Of a stretch of DNA of 35,420 nucleotides, positions 17,117 through 25,521 are shown piece after piece. Positions within the stretch are counted from its first letter, which is position 1. Each line of letters opens with the position of its first letter. A program made the translations under genes and the position numbers. Source of the DNA: Alphaproteobacteria bacterium. Lineage in GTDB: Bacteria > Pseudomonadota > Alphaproteobacteria > Rickettsiales > JABCZZ01. The notes beneath the pieces were generated by a model. It was not told the DNA's origin and made no database searches. It worked only from the letters and a program-made list of their open reading frames with translations. The stretch is from positions 1 through 35,420 of the forward strand of contig JABDGA010000011.1 in NCBI GenBank assembly GCA_013286285.1, in the 5' to 3' direction.

Positions 17117-17830
17117 ATGCGCGTTATACATTCTTCTTTCACCCGCAAAGGCCCCAACCATCCGGTAAACCAGGACCGTGTATTGGAACCTGTATCTTCA
17201 GGCCAGGAAGTTTTATTCGGGATCGCAGACGGGCTTGGCGGCACGGCTGGCGGTGAGCTGGCTTCATCCAGGGCGGTGATCATAGCAAGGGATACGTTCC
17301 AGCGCGATCCCGCCATTGCGCTTGCTGCATTGTTTGAAGAGATCCGCAAAGGCATCGCCGCATCTGCATCCACCGCACCGCAACTGGCGGACATGGCGAC
17401 TACCTTTACGGTATGCAGGTTATCGGAGGATAAGGCAACGGTGGGGCACATAGGGGATGCACGGCTTTACCATCTGCATAACGGCACGCTTACCTTACGG
17501 ACCAAAGACCAGACCGAGGCGCAACGGCTGTTGGATGCAGGCCTGCTGGCCGAAGAGCAGATGGCATCCTATGCACGGCGCAATATCTTGCTTTCCGTGC
17601 TGGGCGCCACGTCCAGCTATGATTTCTTCAGCGAGAGTTTTGAAGTATATCCCGGTGACAGGCTGATTTTTCTCACGGACGGAGCCTATCACAGCATTAC
17701 CGATAATGAGATCGCAGCGTTATCCGCTGAGGCCGATACGATGGAATCCTTAAAAAAGAAAATAGAGAAGCGTGCCGCTTCCCGGCGACCGAATGATGAT
17801 TACACCGCCTTGTGCGTGGAAGTCGTTTAA
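17117..17830 (+). CDS. PP2C-family protein phosphatase
   Basis: A 237-residue PPM/PP2C phosphatase domain. The motifs are NQDR (residues 18-21), ADGLGG (37-42, with the metal ligand D38), HIGDARLYHL, FLTDGAYHSI and the closing NDDYTALCVEV. These give the two-metal site that hydrolyses phospho-Ser/Thr. The ATG at 17117 fits the domain boundary. The frame is open back to 17021, overlapping the Cys-rich gene, but those 32 residues are not PP2C-like. No membrane segment is seen. A DUF4337 membrane protein gene follows 27 nt later. No active kinase is adjacent, but a pseudokinase gene lies 4.6 kb away. Confidence 0.9.
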   Translation: MRVIHSSFTRKGPNHPVNQDRVLEPVSSGQEVLFGIADGLGGTAGGELASSRAVIIARDTFQRDPAIALAALFEEIRKGIAASASTAPQLADMATTFTVCRLSEDKATVGHIGDARLYHLHNGTLTLRTKDQTEAQRLLDAGLLAEEQMASYARRNILLSVLGATSSYDFFSESFEVYPGDRLIFLTDGAYHSITDNEIAALSAEADTMESLKKKIEKRAASRRPNDDYTALCVEVV

Positions 17831-17857
17831 GAATAATATGAGGTTCTGGAGACTATT

Positions 17858-18415
17858 ATGCATGAAGTGGAACTGCCCGAACTGCCGGAAACCGAGCGGG
17901 AAATACGCAAGGATAAGTTGAATACACTGGTTGCCGCCACAGTGACATTGCTCGTCACCTTTATGGCAATATGCAAGATCGACGACAATAATATCGTGCT
18001 CAGGATGCAGAAGGTGCAGGCGGAGAATGTGGATAACTGGAGCTGGTATCAGGCGCTGCATATCCGCGAGGATATTAACAATTCTAAACTGACCGACCTG
18101 AAAAGCGACATGGTGGAGGAGGATGTCCCTTCCAAGCGAAAATTCATCCAGGCGAAAATCACGGATCATGAATCGCTCGCCCAAAAAATAGCCGATAAAA
18201 AAGAAAAAGTGAAAGAAGAAGCGAAGACCCGGCAGGAGGTGTATGAAACGCTCAACACTGCGCATGAGAAATTCGATTTCTCCGAAGCGGCCATTTCTAT
18301 CGCCGTCTCCCTGCTTGCCCTCACTTCGCTGCTGCAGAAACGCTTCATGTATGGTGTGGCGCTGGTGCCCTCTCTGTTCGGCGTGGTGAAGGGTATTATG
18401 GGGCTGATGGGGTAA
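17858..18415 (+). CDS. DUF4337 family membrane protein
   Basis: The 185-residue protein matches the DUF4337 plan: an acidic start, TM1 at about residues 25-42 (LVAATVTLLVTFMAI), a segment with the typical WSWYQALHIRED, a charged coiled coil at about 70-135, and two C-terminal hydrophobic helices (about 147-163 and 166-184). Function is unknown in all members I know of. GGAG lies 7 nt upstream of the ATG. It follows the PP2C gene closely on the same strand and converges with aroB. Confidence 0.78.
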   Translation: MHEVELPELPETEREIRKDKLNTLVAATVTLLVTFMAICKIDDNNIVLRMQKVQAENVDNWSWYQALHIREDINNSKLTDLKSDMVEEDVPSKRKFIQAKITDHESLAQKIADKKEKVKEEAKTRQEVYETLNTAHEKFDFSEAAISIAVSLLALTSLLQKRFMYGVALVPSLFGVVKGIMGLMG

Positions 18416-18435
18416 CCGCCCAACGTCTTGGCTAT

Positions 18436-19536
18436 TCACAATAACGCTTTATCCAGCAACTTCTCCAACTCTTTCCTCTGAATATCCTGCGCAATAATGG
18501 CCTTGCCTATGCCTTCGGCCAAAATAAAGGTAAGGCCGCCATCGCTGGCTTTTTTGTCGTGGGTGCAATGCTCAATAAGTCTTGCCGTATCAAACTTCCC
18601 TATAGCGCGCGGCGAAGTGCGCAGACCCACTTTCTCCAGATGTGCTTCAAGCCTTTCGCAGTCCTGTTCCCTGCACAAGCCGCGCATCATGGAAAGCCGC
18701 ATGGCCAGTACCATCCCGATAGCCACGGCCTCGCCATGCAGCAATGCATCGCTAAAACCCGTTTCCGCTTCGAGCGCATGCCCCAGCGTATGGCCGAAAT
18801 TCAGCACTGCCCGGATGCCGGATTCCCGCTCATCGCTCGCCACGATTGCCGCTTTGGCCTTGCAGCTTTCCCGCACGATATGTGACAGGGCTTTTTTATC
18901 CCCCGCAAACGCGCTTTCCGCCTCTTGCTCCAGCCAACCGAAAAACTGAGGATCACGGATGACGCCGTATTTCACCACTTCGGCATAGCCTGCAAGCAAC
19001 TCACGCCTAGGCAACGTTAAAAGCGTAGCGATATCGGCGATGACCAGCCGGGGCTGGTAAAAAGAACCGATTAGGTTCTTACCCTGACGCGCATTTATAC
19101 CTGTCTTGCCGCCGACGGAGCTATCCACCTGCGCAAGCAGCGTCGTGGGAATCTGGATAAAATCCACCCCGCGCAGCAGAATGCTGGCGGCAAACCCGGT
19201 AATATCGCCGATAACGCCGCCGCCCAGCGCGATAAGCGTCACCTTGCGATCGGGGGTGAACGCCAATAGGCGATCCAGCAGCTCCTCCAACACGGCAAAG
19301 CGTTTGGTCTGCTCGCCATGCGGCAGTACGATGCTTTCATGCCGAAGCCCAGCCCCTTCTAACGATGCCTGCAATGTTTCCAGATATAATTCTGCGACCA
19401 TATCGTCGCTTACGATAATAACCCGCCTGCTGCGCAATAGCGGGGCAACGAGGGAACCTGCCTGGGCCAGCAAGCCATCGCCAATTACAATATCGTAGCT
19501 CCGGCTGCCAAGCGCCACATGCAAAGGTGCATTCAT
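18436..19536 (-). CDS. aroB: 3-dehydroquinate synthase
   Basis: The enzyme converts DAHP to 3-dehydroquinate, the second step of the shikimate pathway, using NAD and a metal. Visible motifs are LIALGGGVIGDITGFAASILLRGVDFIQIPTTLLAQVDSSVGGKTGIN (NAD and substrate region), then the metal-site segments NFGHTLGHALE and LLHGEAVAIGM. The 366-residue length is normal. Its start overlaps the aroK stop codon by 4 bp, as in many proteobacterial aroK-aroB pairs. Confidence 0.97.
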   Translation of the reverse strand: MNAPLHVALGSRSYDIVIGDGLLAQAGSLVAPLLRSRRVIIVSDDMVAELYLETLQASLEGAGLRHESIVLPHGEQTKRFAVLEELLDRLLAFTPDRKVTLIALGGGVIGDITGFAASILLRGVDFIQIPTTLLAQVDSSVGGKTGINARQGKNLIGSFYQPRLVIADIATLLTLPRRELLAGYAEVVKYGVIRDPQFFGWLEQEAESAFAGDKKALSHIVRESCKAKAAIVASDERESGIRAVLNFGHTLGHALEAETGFSDALLHGEAVAIGMVLAMRLSMMRGLCREQDCERLEAHLEKVGLRTSPRAIGKFDTARLIEHCTHDKKASDGGLTFILAEGIGKAIIAQDIQRKELEKLLDKALL

Positions 19537-20096
19537 AACGCCTGTCTCTGCCTTAATAATTCCATAATGTGCTCCACTACTTTTTCATGATGGCCAAGAT
19601 TGTTATCCACCACCATATCCGCCAGCGCATAGACGGGGTCGCGCTCCTGGATAAGCCGCTCAAGAATGGCGCGTTTATCGCCGGTGGCAAGCAACGGACG
19701 GTTGTTGCGCCGGGACACCCGATCCAGCAATACTTCGATATCCGCGCGCAGCCAGATCGACAGTGCCTTACCGCTGATGCCAGCGCGTATATCGGCATTC
19801 ATGAACGCGCCGCCGCCGGTGGCAATCACCATCGGCTCCTCCCCCAGCAGCCGGAGCAGCACGCGTTTTTCCAGATCACGGAAAATGGCCTCGCCGTACA
19901 CCTCAAAAATATCGGGAATGCTGCAGGCGGCAGCTTCGACGATTTCATTATCCGAATCCACGAACCGTACGCCGATTTCACTGGCAAGCCTGCGCCCGAT
20001 CGTGGTTTTCCCTGCCCCCATCAGCCCGACCAGCACCAGCGAACGGGCGAGCGGGAGTGGATTGCGATTTTCCTGAAATGTGCTATTGTTCGTCAT
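19533..20096 (-). CDS. aroK: Shikimate kinase
   Basis: The enzyme phosphorylates shikimate at the 3-hydroxyl. Walker A GLMGAGKTT is at residues 24-32, the shikimate-binding FVDSDNEI follows, and the TGGGAF segment and LID region RVSRRNNRPLL are also present. 187 residues is a normal length, with a short N-terminal extension. The gene is translationally coupled to aroB by a 4-bp overlap. Only 26 bp separate its start from the divergent small ORF at 20123, so its promoter must overlap that gene. Confidence 0.95.
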   Translation of the reverse strand: MTNNSTFQENRNPLPLARSLVLVGLMGAGKTTIGRRLASEIGVRFVDSDNEIVEAAACSIPDIFEVYGEAIFRDLEKRVLLRLLGEEPMVIATGGGAFMNADIRAGISGKALSIWLRADIEVLLDRVSRRNNRPLLATGDKRAILERLIQERDPVYALADMVVDNNLGHHEKVVEHIMELLRQRQAL

Positions 20097-20122
20097 CCGT
20101 ATAATTTATCAAAGATCCCATC

Positions 20123-20260
20123 ATGTCCGTAAAGAAAAATCTTTTTATCCTTATCATTCTCCTTATCATCGGCGGTGGAGTGTACCTGGACGTCAAAGAA
20201 ATACCCGCGCCGCAACATCCCATAGAGAAAGTCATCAGCAATGAACGGTTTCTTAAGTAG
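20123..20260 (+). CDS. Small single-pass membrane protein, 45 aa
   Basis: The protein begins MSVKKNLFILIILLIIGGG, a lysine-flanked transmembrane helix (residues 6-20). A short periplasmic tail follows with IPAPQHPIEKVISNERF. Its last 20 bases overlap the start of the next plus-strand gene, so the two are probably co-translated. As I recall, small proteins with a similar IPAP...EKVI.N(D/E)RF tail occur beside aroK in other alphaproteobacteria, which favours a real gene. A TATAAT at 20100-20105 could be its -10 box. Function unknown. Confidence 0.7.
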   Translation: MSVKKNLFILIILLIIGGGVYLDVKEIPAPQHPIEKVISNERFLK

Positions 20261-21665
20261 CATAGCATTGCTACTGGTGTTCGCCAGCGCCGCCGCACAG
20301 GCTGCGCCTGCAAAAGCACCGCATGATCTGGCGCCGCGGCTGGAATCGCAAAGCGATGGCGATGCCACAGATTCGGACGCAGGCACGGGGTATGAAGAAG
20401 CGCCGCCGGTTCCGGTCAGCGTGGAGGCGGTAGAAAAACCCTCCACGGATAATTTCGGGATACTGGACGAAAACCACGGCGGCCTGCCCGCTTCAGTCTG
20501 GAAGGGAAGCACGCGTGAAACACTCGATCCCCTGCTCATGCAAGTCACCGGTGTGGCTAGCGCCCCGATCCGCAATGTCCTCATCCGGCTGCTCATGACG
20601 GCATCTCCGCCGCCGCAGGGACATTCAGGGGAGGATTGGCTCACGTTGCGCCTGAATGCACTGATGAACCTCGGCCAGGAGGACAAGGTAAGCCAGATGG
20701 TAAGCGGCTTGCCGACGTCACTGATTACCAGCCCGATGCTGGAGACCGAGATAGAAGTGGAGCTGGCGCATGGGGATTACGATAAAGCCTGTGCAAAAAT
20801 GCAGCCTAATATAAACTCCCTGAACGCGAAAGACACCATATTCTGGCAAAAATTCCATATCATCTGCCAGATAAAAGGCGGCAAGTCCGATGAAGCCATG
20901 GTGGGGTTGGATGTGCTCAATGAAACCGATGCCACCACTACCTTTTTCCAGGACGAGGTACGGCACATCACCAATAAGAATATCCCGGTAAAATCCTCTC
21001 CCAGTAGCTTCTCGCTGCTGGATTTCACCCTGATGCGCATGGCAGGCGATAATGAACGGCTTAAAGATAAAATAGATGTGCTCCCAGCGCTCGCCATAAA
21101 ATATCTGGCGCTGGACGAAACAGCAGATGTCAAGCTACGGGAAAAGGCGCTCGCGCGGGCAAGGCAGCTTGGCATCCTGCCCATGGCGGAAAACGGCAGG
21201 TTACCGGAACAACCGTTTGAGAAATCCCTGGCCAGCGATGTCATCACGCTGGTTTCAGCGCTGGGATCCGGAAATACGCCCAATGACGCCGATAATGCCG
21301 TTATCGCACGGCTGCCGCTGGATGAGGCTGGTATTCAGGACAGCCGCCGCATTGAACGGTTGCTGACATTGATGGACATATTCGGCTATAAAGTGCCGCC
21401 AATGGTATGGCAGAAACTATTCGCCCATAAAAACCGCTTTGACGGGGAAGTACCGCCTGCCCTACGGGTGGGGCAGTTGAGCGAAGCCGCAAACGCAAAC
21501 CGCAAAGGCGAGGTTATCGTGCTGGCAGCCCTTGCAGCGGATGGCAATGATACCGATAAAATGAGCGATTTAACCCTGGTTCCCCTGGTCAAGGGGTTGA
21601 AATCCATGGGCTTTGACAAAGAAGCCCGGGAACTGGCCTATAGCGCGGTCAAGACTTATCATTGA
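20241..21665 (+). CDS. Conserved exported helical protein of unknown function
   Basis: A signal peptide (residues 1-21, ending AAAQA) is followed by a disordered acidic and Pro-rich stretch to about residue 75. About 390 residues of alpha-helical, TPR-like solenoid come next, with no obvious catalytic motif. The segment FGILDENHGGLPASVWKGSTRETLDPLL marks the start of the folded part. I recall similar exported proteins encoded next to aroK in other alphaproteobacteria, without a known role. The start overlaps the 45-residue membrane protein gene by 20 bp. It is probably periplasmic and may work with that small protein. Confidence 0.75.
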   Translation: MNGFLSSIALLLVFASAAAQAAPAKAPHDLAPRLESQSDGDATDSDAGTGYEEAPPVPVSVEAVEKPSTDNFGILDENHGGLPASVWKGSTRETLDPLLMQVTGVASAPIRNVLIRLLMTASPPPQGHSGEDWLTLRLNALMNLGQEDKVSQMVSGLPTSLITSPMLETEIEVELAHGDYDKACAKMQPNINSLNAKDTIFWQKFHIICQIKGGKSDEAMVGLDVLNETDATTTFFQDEVRHITNKNIPVKSSPSSFSLLDFTLMRMAGDNERLKDKIDVLPALAIKYLALDETADVKLREKALARARQLGILPMAENGRLPEQPFEKSLASDVITLVSALGSGNTPNDADNAVIARLPLDEAGIQDSRRIERLLTLMDIFGYKVPPMVWQKLFAHKNRFDGEVPPALRVGQLSEAANANRKGEVIVLAALAADGNDTDKMSDLTLVPLVKGLKSMGFDKEARELAYSAVKTYH

Positions 21666-21710
21666 TATTTTTCATTTTATATCAATACTATGCCATTACA
21701 TCTTTAGAAA

Positions 21711-21739
21711 TTGCCTTTCAAGCCCGGAAATAGTATAAT
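21711..21739 (+). promoter_or_regulatory. Putative sigma-70 promoter of gene at 21772
   Basis: TTGCCT (21711-21716), a 17-nt spacer and TATAAT (21734-21739). Transcription would start near 21746, leaving a 26-nt leader that contains the AGGAG ribosome site. An 8-bp AT-rich hairpin over the previous stop codon (21661-21686) separates the two genes. Confidence 0.65.
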
Positions 21740-21771
21740 AAAGAGTTATTTCTACTAGGAGCGGGGGATTT

Positions 21772-22320
21772 ATGGTTGATTCAGTAGCGCCTGGCATTTC
21801 ACAATATTACTCTTACCTGAATACGCTCCAAGGCGGTATTCAGAATACCTCGCAACCGGCAGGGACTTCGTCTAAGGCCGTGACACCTGGAAGCGCGACA
21901 TCTTCCACGAATAATGATACTGCTTCTTCTAACGCTTCCGCGGTCGTTTCTTCGTTACTGGGCGGCGGCGCAGGCAGCTTCAAACCCGCCATACTCAGCC
22001 TGCTGCAAGATAACAATTCCAACGGGTTCGATCCGGTAACCAGCCTCCTAGGAGGCGCCTCGACAAATACTGCATTTACTACGCTTCTCTCGAGTGTCTA
22101 TGCAAGCAGCGCGGCGGCATCGCTGACCCAGGCGCAGAATAATGCGACGCCGCCCGCTACCTCTACTACGAGCACCACCGGGTCAACAGTGGTTGACAAT
22201 GTGATTAACGCCGCCATACAGGCTTCGGTTGCCTATAACAACACGCTTATCCAGAATTCCCAGCAAGCGCTTGCTGCAAGCTCCACCGCCATCGAGAGCG
22301 TCATCCCAATTACTACCTAG
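21772..22320 (+). CDS. Ser/Ala/Thr/Asn-rich hypothetical protein, 182 aa
   Basis: I do not recognise it. The protein has no cysteine, almost no charged residues and a very high content of Ser, Ala, Thr and Asn, much like the central regions of the flagellin and FliD here. It has no N-terminal signal peptide. The C-terminal 50 residues (VVDNVINAAIQASVAYNNTLIQNSQQALAASSTAI) could form an amphipathic helix like those of axial flagellar or type I secreted proteins. It has its own consensus-like promoter and a strong ribosome site (AGGAGCGGGGG). The stop codon lies at the left arm of the inverted repeat 22305-22428. Export by the flagellar route is a guess from composition. Confidence 0.6.
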   Translation: MVDSVAPGISQYYSYLNTLQGGIQNTSQPAGTSSKAVTPGSATSSTNNDTASSNASAVVSSLLGGGAGSFKPAILSLLQDNNSNGFDPVTSLLGGASTNTAFTTLLSSVYASSAAASLTQAQNNATPPATSTTSTTGSTVVDNVINAAIQASVAYNNTLIQNSQQALAASSTAIESVIPITT

Positions 22321-22428
22321 CCTGCTGCTCGTTATTCGTTGCACGTAACGAGCGGCGCATTCCTAGAGCATGCCTTCCATTACGCTAATGCGCGAACGAA
22401 AACAATGCATGCGGTAGTAGTAATTGGG
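22305..22428. repeat. Inverted-repeat-bounded 124-bp segment with inner hairpin
   Basis: The perfect 12-bp outer arms CCCAATTACTAC (22305-22316) and GTAGTAATTGGG (22417-22428) enclose a second hairpin, GCTCGTTA (22327-22334) with TAACGAGC (22346-22353). The left arm includes the last codons of the plus-strand gene; the right arm ends 6 bp before the stop codon of the convergent gene. It may be a shared 3' structure or a small palindromic insertion. Confidence 0.6.
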
Positions 22429-22434
22429 GATACG

Positions 22435-24510
22435 CTAAAAGCGTAGATACGCTTTCAACGTATAATACACCGATATCAGGCATATACCGTAGGATACAGT
22501 CTGAGCGATACCGCGCCCTACGACACGCGCATGGCGCATAATGAGAGACTGGTTATTCAACTCGCCGATTTGCCGCGCGCGCATGGTATAGGCAACTACC
22601 GCTTCATAGAAGCTGTTATGGTCGGCAATAAATACATCTGGCTTGAGCAGCAGGTTCGCTATATTCTTCAGACGTCCGGTGGCCGCCGCATCGGTGAGGC
22701 GCTTGCGGAAATCCTGACGAGCGCCGCGCTTATGGAGCATATCCGTGACCGGCATCAGCTTTATCGCCACCCAGGAACAAAGGCCGTGAAGCTCCATGGC
22801 TGACTCTACCTTATTTTGTGCCTTTATCAGCAGTTTCAACGCCACCAGCCCCGCATGGGAAGCGAAGAACGGCAGGGCATCCAGTTCATTCACCCGCATT
22901 TCTTTGCCGATATCCAGCCTGCTTGTAATAAAACCTGCGATGTGCCGATCCATAAAATCGGCCTCCGCTGCATGCTGCGCCGCTGCTATATTAAGCGCCA
23001 GCAGCAGATCGCGCAACGTCGTCACATGATAGCGCTTTACCAGCTTGCTCTGGCAGGGCAGGCCGGGGAGTAAATCGTAGAGGCTGCGCTCAATACCGAA
23101 CCCCAGGCCCTTCATGCGCATAAACCCGCGCACACGCGGCAGCTTGAATCCCATCACGGAATAGTCGGCAGGCGGAGTACCCGGCTGCTGCTCCAGCCAG
23201 AAGCCGGGCAAATCGCTGTCCAGCATCTGTACTAGCGTCTGGATGTCCTCCTGATTCTCAGTAAAAAACGCCTCTGCAAACACATTTGCCATGCCGTCAA
23301 TCATCACCGAGAGATGTTTAAACCGTATGGGACCGGCGGGATCCAGCAGGGTAATCGTGCGCGCGAGTGCTTCGTTCACGCTGCGTATATTGTCCACATT
23401 CACATGGGAAGCGATACGCGCAATCATTTCCGTCAACTCGGGTTTATGCGCGCTGTTTTCCACCCAGCGGCTAAGCTTATTCTCTGCCAGGACGCCGCCT
23501 GCATCCTGCCCTGTCTTAAACAGCGCATTGGCAATCGCCTTGCGGTTATAGTACACGGTTCCCATGCAATCGAACCCGCGCGAGCTTTCATGAGGTGCGG
23601 ATGGCTGGATCAGGTTGAACTTCCGTCCCGAGAGCCAGTTGACAATACTCTCCGGATCCCAGCGTTCGCGCCGCCCGTCATTAAGCAGGCCACGCAGGAA
23701 ATCCTGCAATTCGTCGGAAAAATCCCACGGCGCGGCAAGGACAGTATAAGATCCCTTCACGAGCACGTCTTCGATAAAACTTTCTTTTTCAATGCCAGTA
23801 AAAGGCTTGAACCCTAGCGTCAGATGCAGCGTCAGCACTGCCAGCGCATAGCAATCGGCGTTGATGGCATTATCTGACTTGCCCAAAGGCAGGGTCAGAA
23901 TCCGCTCTATCGGTTCAAACAGGAAATGCTGTGAAAAGCCGGAGGGCTCCGAAATACATTCTCCCAGCAGGATCCGGTTATCCGCCATATAGACGTTATC
24001 CAGGTTAATGCGGTTATGGCTGATGCCTTTTTGAGCAAGAATCTTCAAAATCTCCGCCAGCGGACGCAGCAGGAAATTCACCAATGTCGTTTGCGATACC
24101 GGCCTTTTTCCTTCGGCCAGGAGGCTGGATAATGTCTGCCCAGAAGGCCTTTCCAGCACAGCCACCATACGCACTTCGGACAGCGTGCTGATTTCCACCG
24201 CGGCAAACGCCAACAGCGAGACCATGTTCGGATGGGCAAAATCCTTGAGCGCTTCGATGTTTTTCTGGCGAAGCGGCGCATTATTCTGGTACACGAGCGC
24301 ATACAGGCTGGCGCCGGGCACCTGTTCGTCATGTACGCCATAGGCCATCGCAAATTTAGAGCTTAACCCCTGCAAAGGCTGGTTGGTAAGGATACGGTAG
24401 CGCCCTGCTACGATATCTTTCGCAGGAGCGACCGCTTCCGAAGAGGGATAGCGCTTGATCAATGCAAGCAGTTCTTCCCGGCTGGCAGTATATTCATTGT
24501 TCGCACTCAT
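22435..24510 (-). CDS. Ser/Thr protein kinase-like pseudokinase, membrane-anchored
   Basis: Residues 35-295 follow a eukaryotic-type kinase fold: ERPSGQTLSSLL as hinge, GISHNRINLDNVY (163-174) where the catalytic loop HRDxKxxN belongs, DCYALAVLTLHLTLGFKPF as helix F, and a helical C-lobe. The catalytic residues are lost: the HRD Asp is Arg at 167 and the loop Lys is Asn. The DFG triplet appears as GEC (183-185), and the beta-3 VAIK lysine is not seen in LYALVYQ. Residues 300-660 are a helical region unknown to me. A hydrophobic stretch at 668-688 is a likely C-terminal membrane anchor. It lies downstream of sucD on the same strand after 90 bp. It probably acts as a scaffold or a sensor of phosphorylated partners; this is inference. 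Confidence 0.8.
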   Translation of the reverse strand: MSANNEYTASREELLALIKRYPSSEAVAPAKDIVAGRYRILTNQPLQGLSSKFAMAYGVHDEQVPGASLYALVYQNNAPLRQKNIEALKDFAHPNMVSLLAFAAVEISTLSEVRMVAVLERPSGQTLSSLLAEGKRPVSQTTLVNFLLRPLAEILKILAQKGISHNRINLDNVYMADNRILLGECISEPSGFSQHFLFEPIERILTLPLGKSDNAINADCYALAVLTLHLTLGFKPFTGIEKESFIEDVLVKGSYTVLAAPWDFSDELQDFLRGLLNDGRRERWDPESIVNWLSGRKFNLIQPSAPHESSRGFDCMGTVYYNRKAIANALFKTGQDAGGVLAENKLSRWVENSAHKPELTEMIARIASHVNVDNIRSVNEALARTITLLDPAGPIRFKHLSVMIDGMANVFAEAFFTENQEDIQTLVQMLDSDLPGFWLEQQPGTPPADYSVMGFKLPRVRGFMRMKGLGFGIERSLYDLLPGLPCQSKLVKRYHVTTLRDLLLALNIAAAQHAAEADFMDRHIAGFITSRLDIGKEMRVNELDALPFFASHAGLVALKLLIKAQNKVESAMELHGLCSWVAIKLMPVTDMLHKRGARQDFRKRLTDAAATGRLKNIANLLLKPDVFIADHNSFYEAVVAYTMRARQIGELNNQSLIMRHARVVGRGIAQTVSYGICLISVYYTLKAYLRF

Positions 24511-24533
24511 AGCTTGCCGTTAGAGTGTACTTT

Positions 24534-24576
24534 GCTTCGTCATCCCGCGCGAAAACACAGGATCTCGTGCTATCAT
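24534..24576. repeat. Decayed intergenic repeat
   Basis: The segment between sucD and the pseudokinase gene resembles a widespread bacterial intergenic palindrome of the form TCATTCCCGCGAAAGCGGGAATC. Here it reads TCATCCCGCGCGAAAACACA and then GGATCTCG, with the stem partly lost. Confidence 0.4.
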
Positions 24577-24600
24577 GAAAATCAGGAAAACCTGTTAATC

Positions 24601-25482
24601 TTACGCCGCCTTCTTGAGTAGCTCCGCCATGGTTTTGCCGAGCGCCGCCGGAGAGTCGGAGACTTTAATATCTGCCGATTTCATCATTTCGATCTTGGTT
24701 TCCGAACCGCCCTTGCCGCCTGAAATAATCGCCCCGGCATGCCCCATGCGCCTGCCCGGAGGCGCAGTGCGCCCGGCAATAAAGCCCACGATCGGCTTTT
24801 TGGTTTTGTTTTTCTTGAGAAACTCCGCCGCTTCCTCTTCCGCCGAGCCGCCGATTTCACCGATCATGATGATCGCATCGGTCTCCGGATCGGCAAGGAA
24901 CATGTCCAGCACATCAATGAAATTGGTGCCGTTCACCGGATCACCGCCGATGCCGACGCAGGAAGACTGTCCCAGTCCCTCAGCGGTGGTCTGCGCTACC
25001 GCCTCATAGGTAAGCGTGCCGGAACGGGAAACGATGCCGATGCGGCCTTTCTTATGGATATGCCCCGGCATGATGCCGATCTTGCATTCTCCCGGCGTGA
25101 TGACGCCTGGACAGTTGGGACCGACGAGGCGCGTCTTGCTACCGCATAATGCGCGCTTTACCCTGACCATATCCAGCACCGGAATGCCTTCTGTAATGCA
25201 GACGACCAGTGGAATCTGCGCATCCACTGCTTCCAGAATCGCATCCGCTGCATACGGCGGCGGGACGTAAATCACGGATGCGGTTGCCCCGGTCTTGGCC
25301 ACCGCTTCCTCCACCGTGTCAAACACCGGCAGGTTAAGGTGTTTGGTACCGCCCTTGCCGGGAGTGACGCCGCCGACCATCTGCGTGCCGTACGCTAGCG
25401 CCTGCTCCGAATGGTATGTGCCTTCCCTGCCGGTAAACCCCTGACAGATGACTTTGGTTTTTTTATTGATGAGTATGGACAT
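24601..25482 (-). CDS. sucD: Succinate-CoA ligase alpha subunit
   Basis: With SucC it interconverts succinyl-CoA and succinate with ADP or GDP phosphorylation. The CoA-binding N-terminus ([30 protein letters not shown]), [23 protein letters not shown] and the phospho-histidine segment [13 protein letters not shown] (H248) are all present. The length of 293 residues is normal. AGGAA lies upstream of the ATG. It follows sucC after 39 bp. sucA and sucB do not follow; the next gene is the pseudokinase. Confidence 0.97.
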   Translation of the reverse strand: MSILINKKTKVICQGFTGREGTYHSEQALAYGTQMVGGVTPGKGGTKHLNLPVFDTVEEAVAKTGATASVIYVPPPYAADAILEAVDAQIPLVVCITEGIPVLDMVRVKRALCGSKTRLVGPNCPGVITPGECKIGIMPGHIHKKGRIGIVSRSGTLTYEAVAQTTAEGLGQSSCVGIGGDPVNGTNFIDVLDMFLADPETDAIIMIGEIGGSAEEEAAEFLKKNKTKKPIVGFIAGRTAPPGRRMGHAGAIISGGKGGSETKIEMMKSADIKVSDSPAALGKTMAELLKKAA

Positions 25483-25494
25483 GATTGGTTCCTG

Positions 25495-25515
25495 GTTATT
25501 TGTTGTTCGTTGTTA
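25495..25515. repeat. Heptamer array GTTRTTN, three units
   Basis: Three successive 7-nt units (GTTATTT, GTTGTTC, GTTGTTA) in the sucC-sucD spacer, followed by GCGAGC. Related units occur at 22331-22344 and, on the other strand, at 28601-28614. Confidence 0.45.
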
Positions 25516-25521
25516 GCGAGC

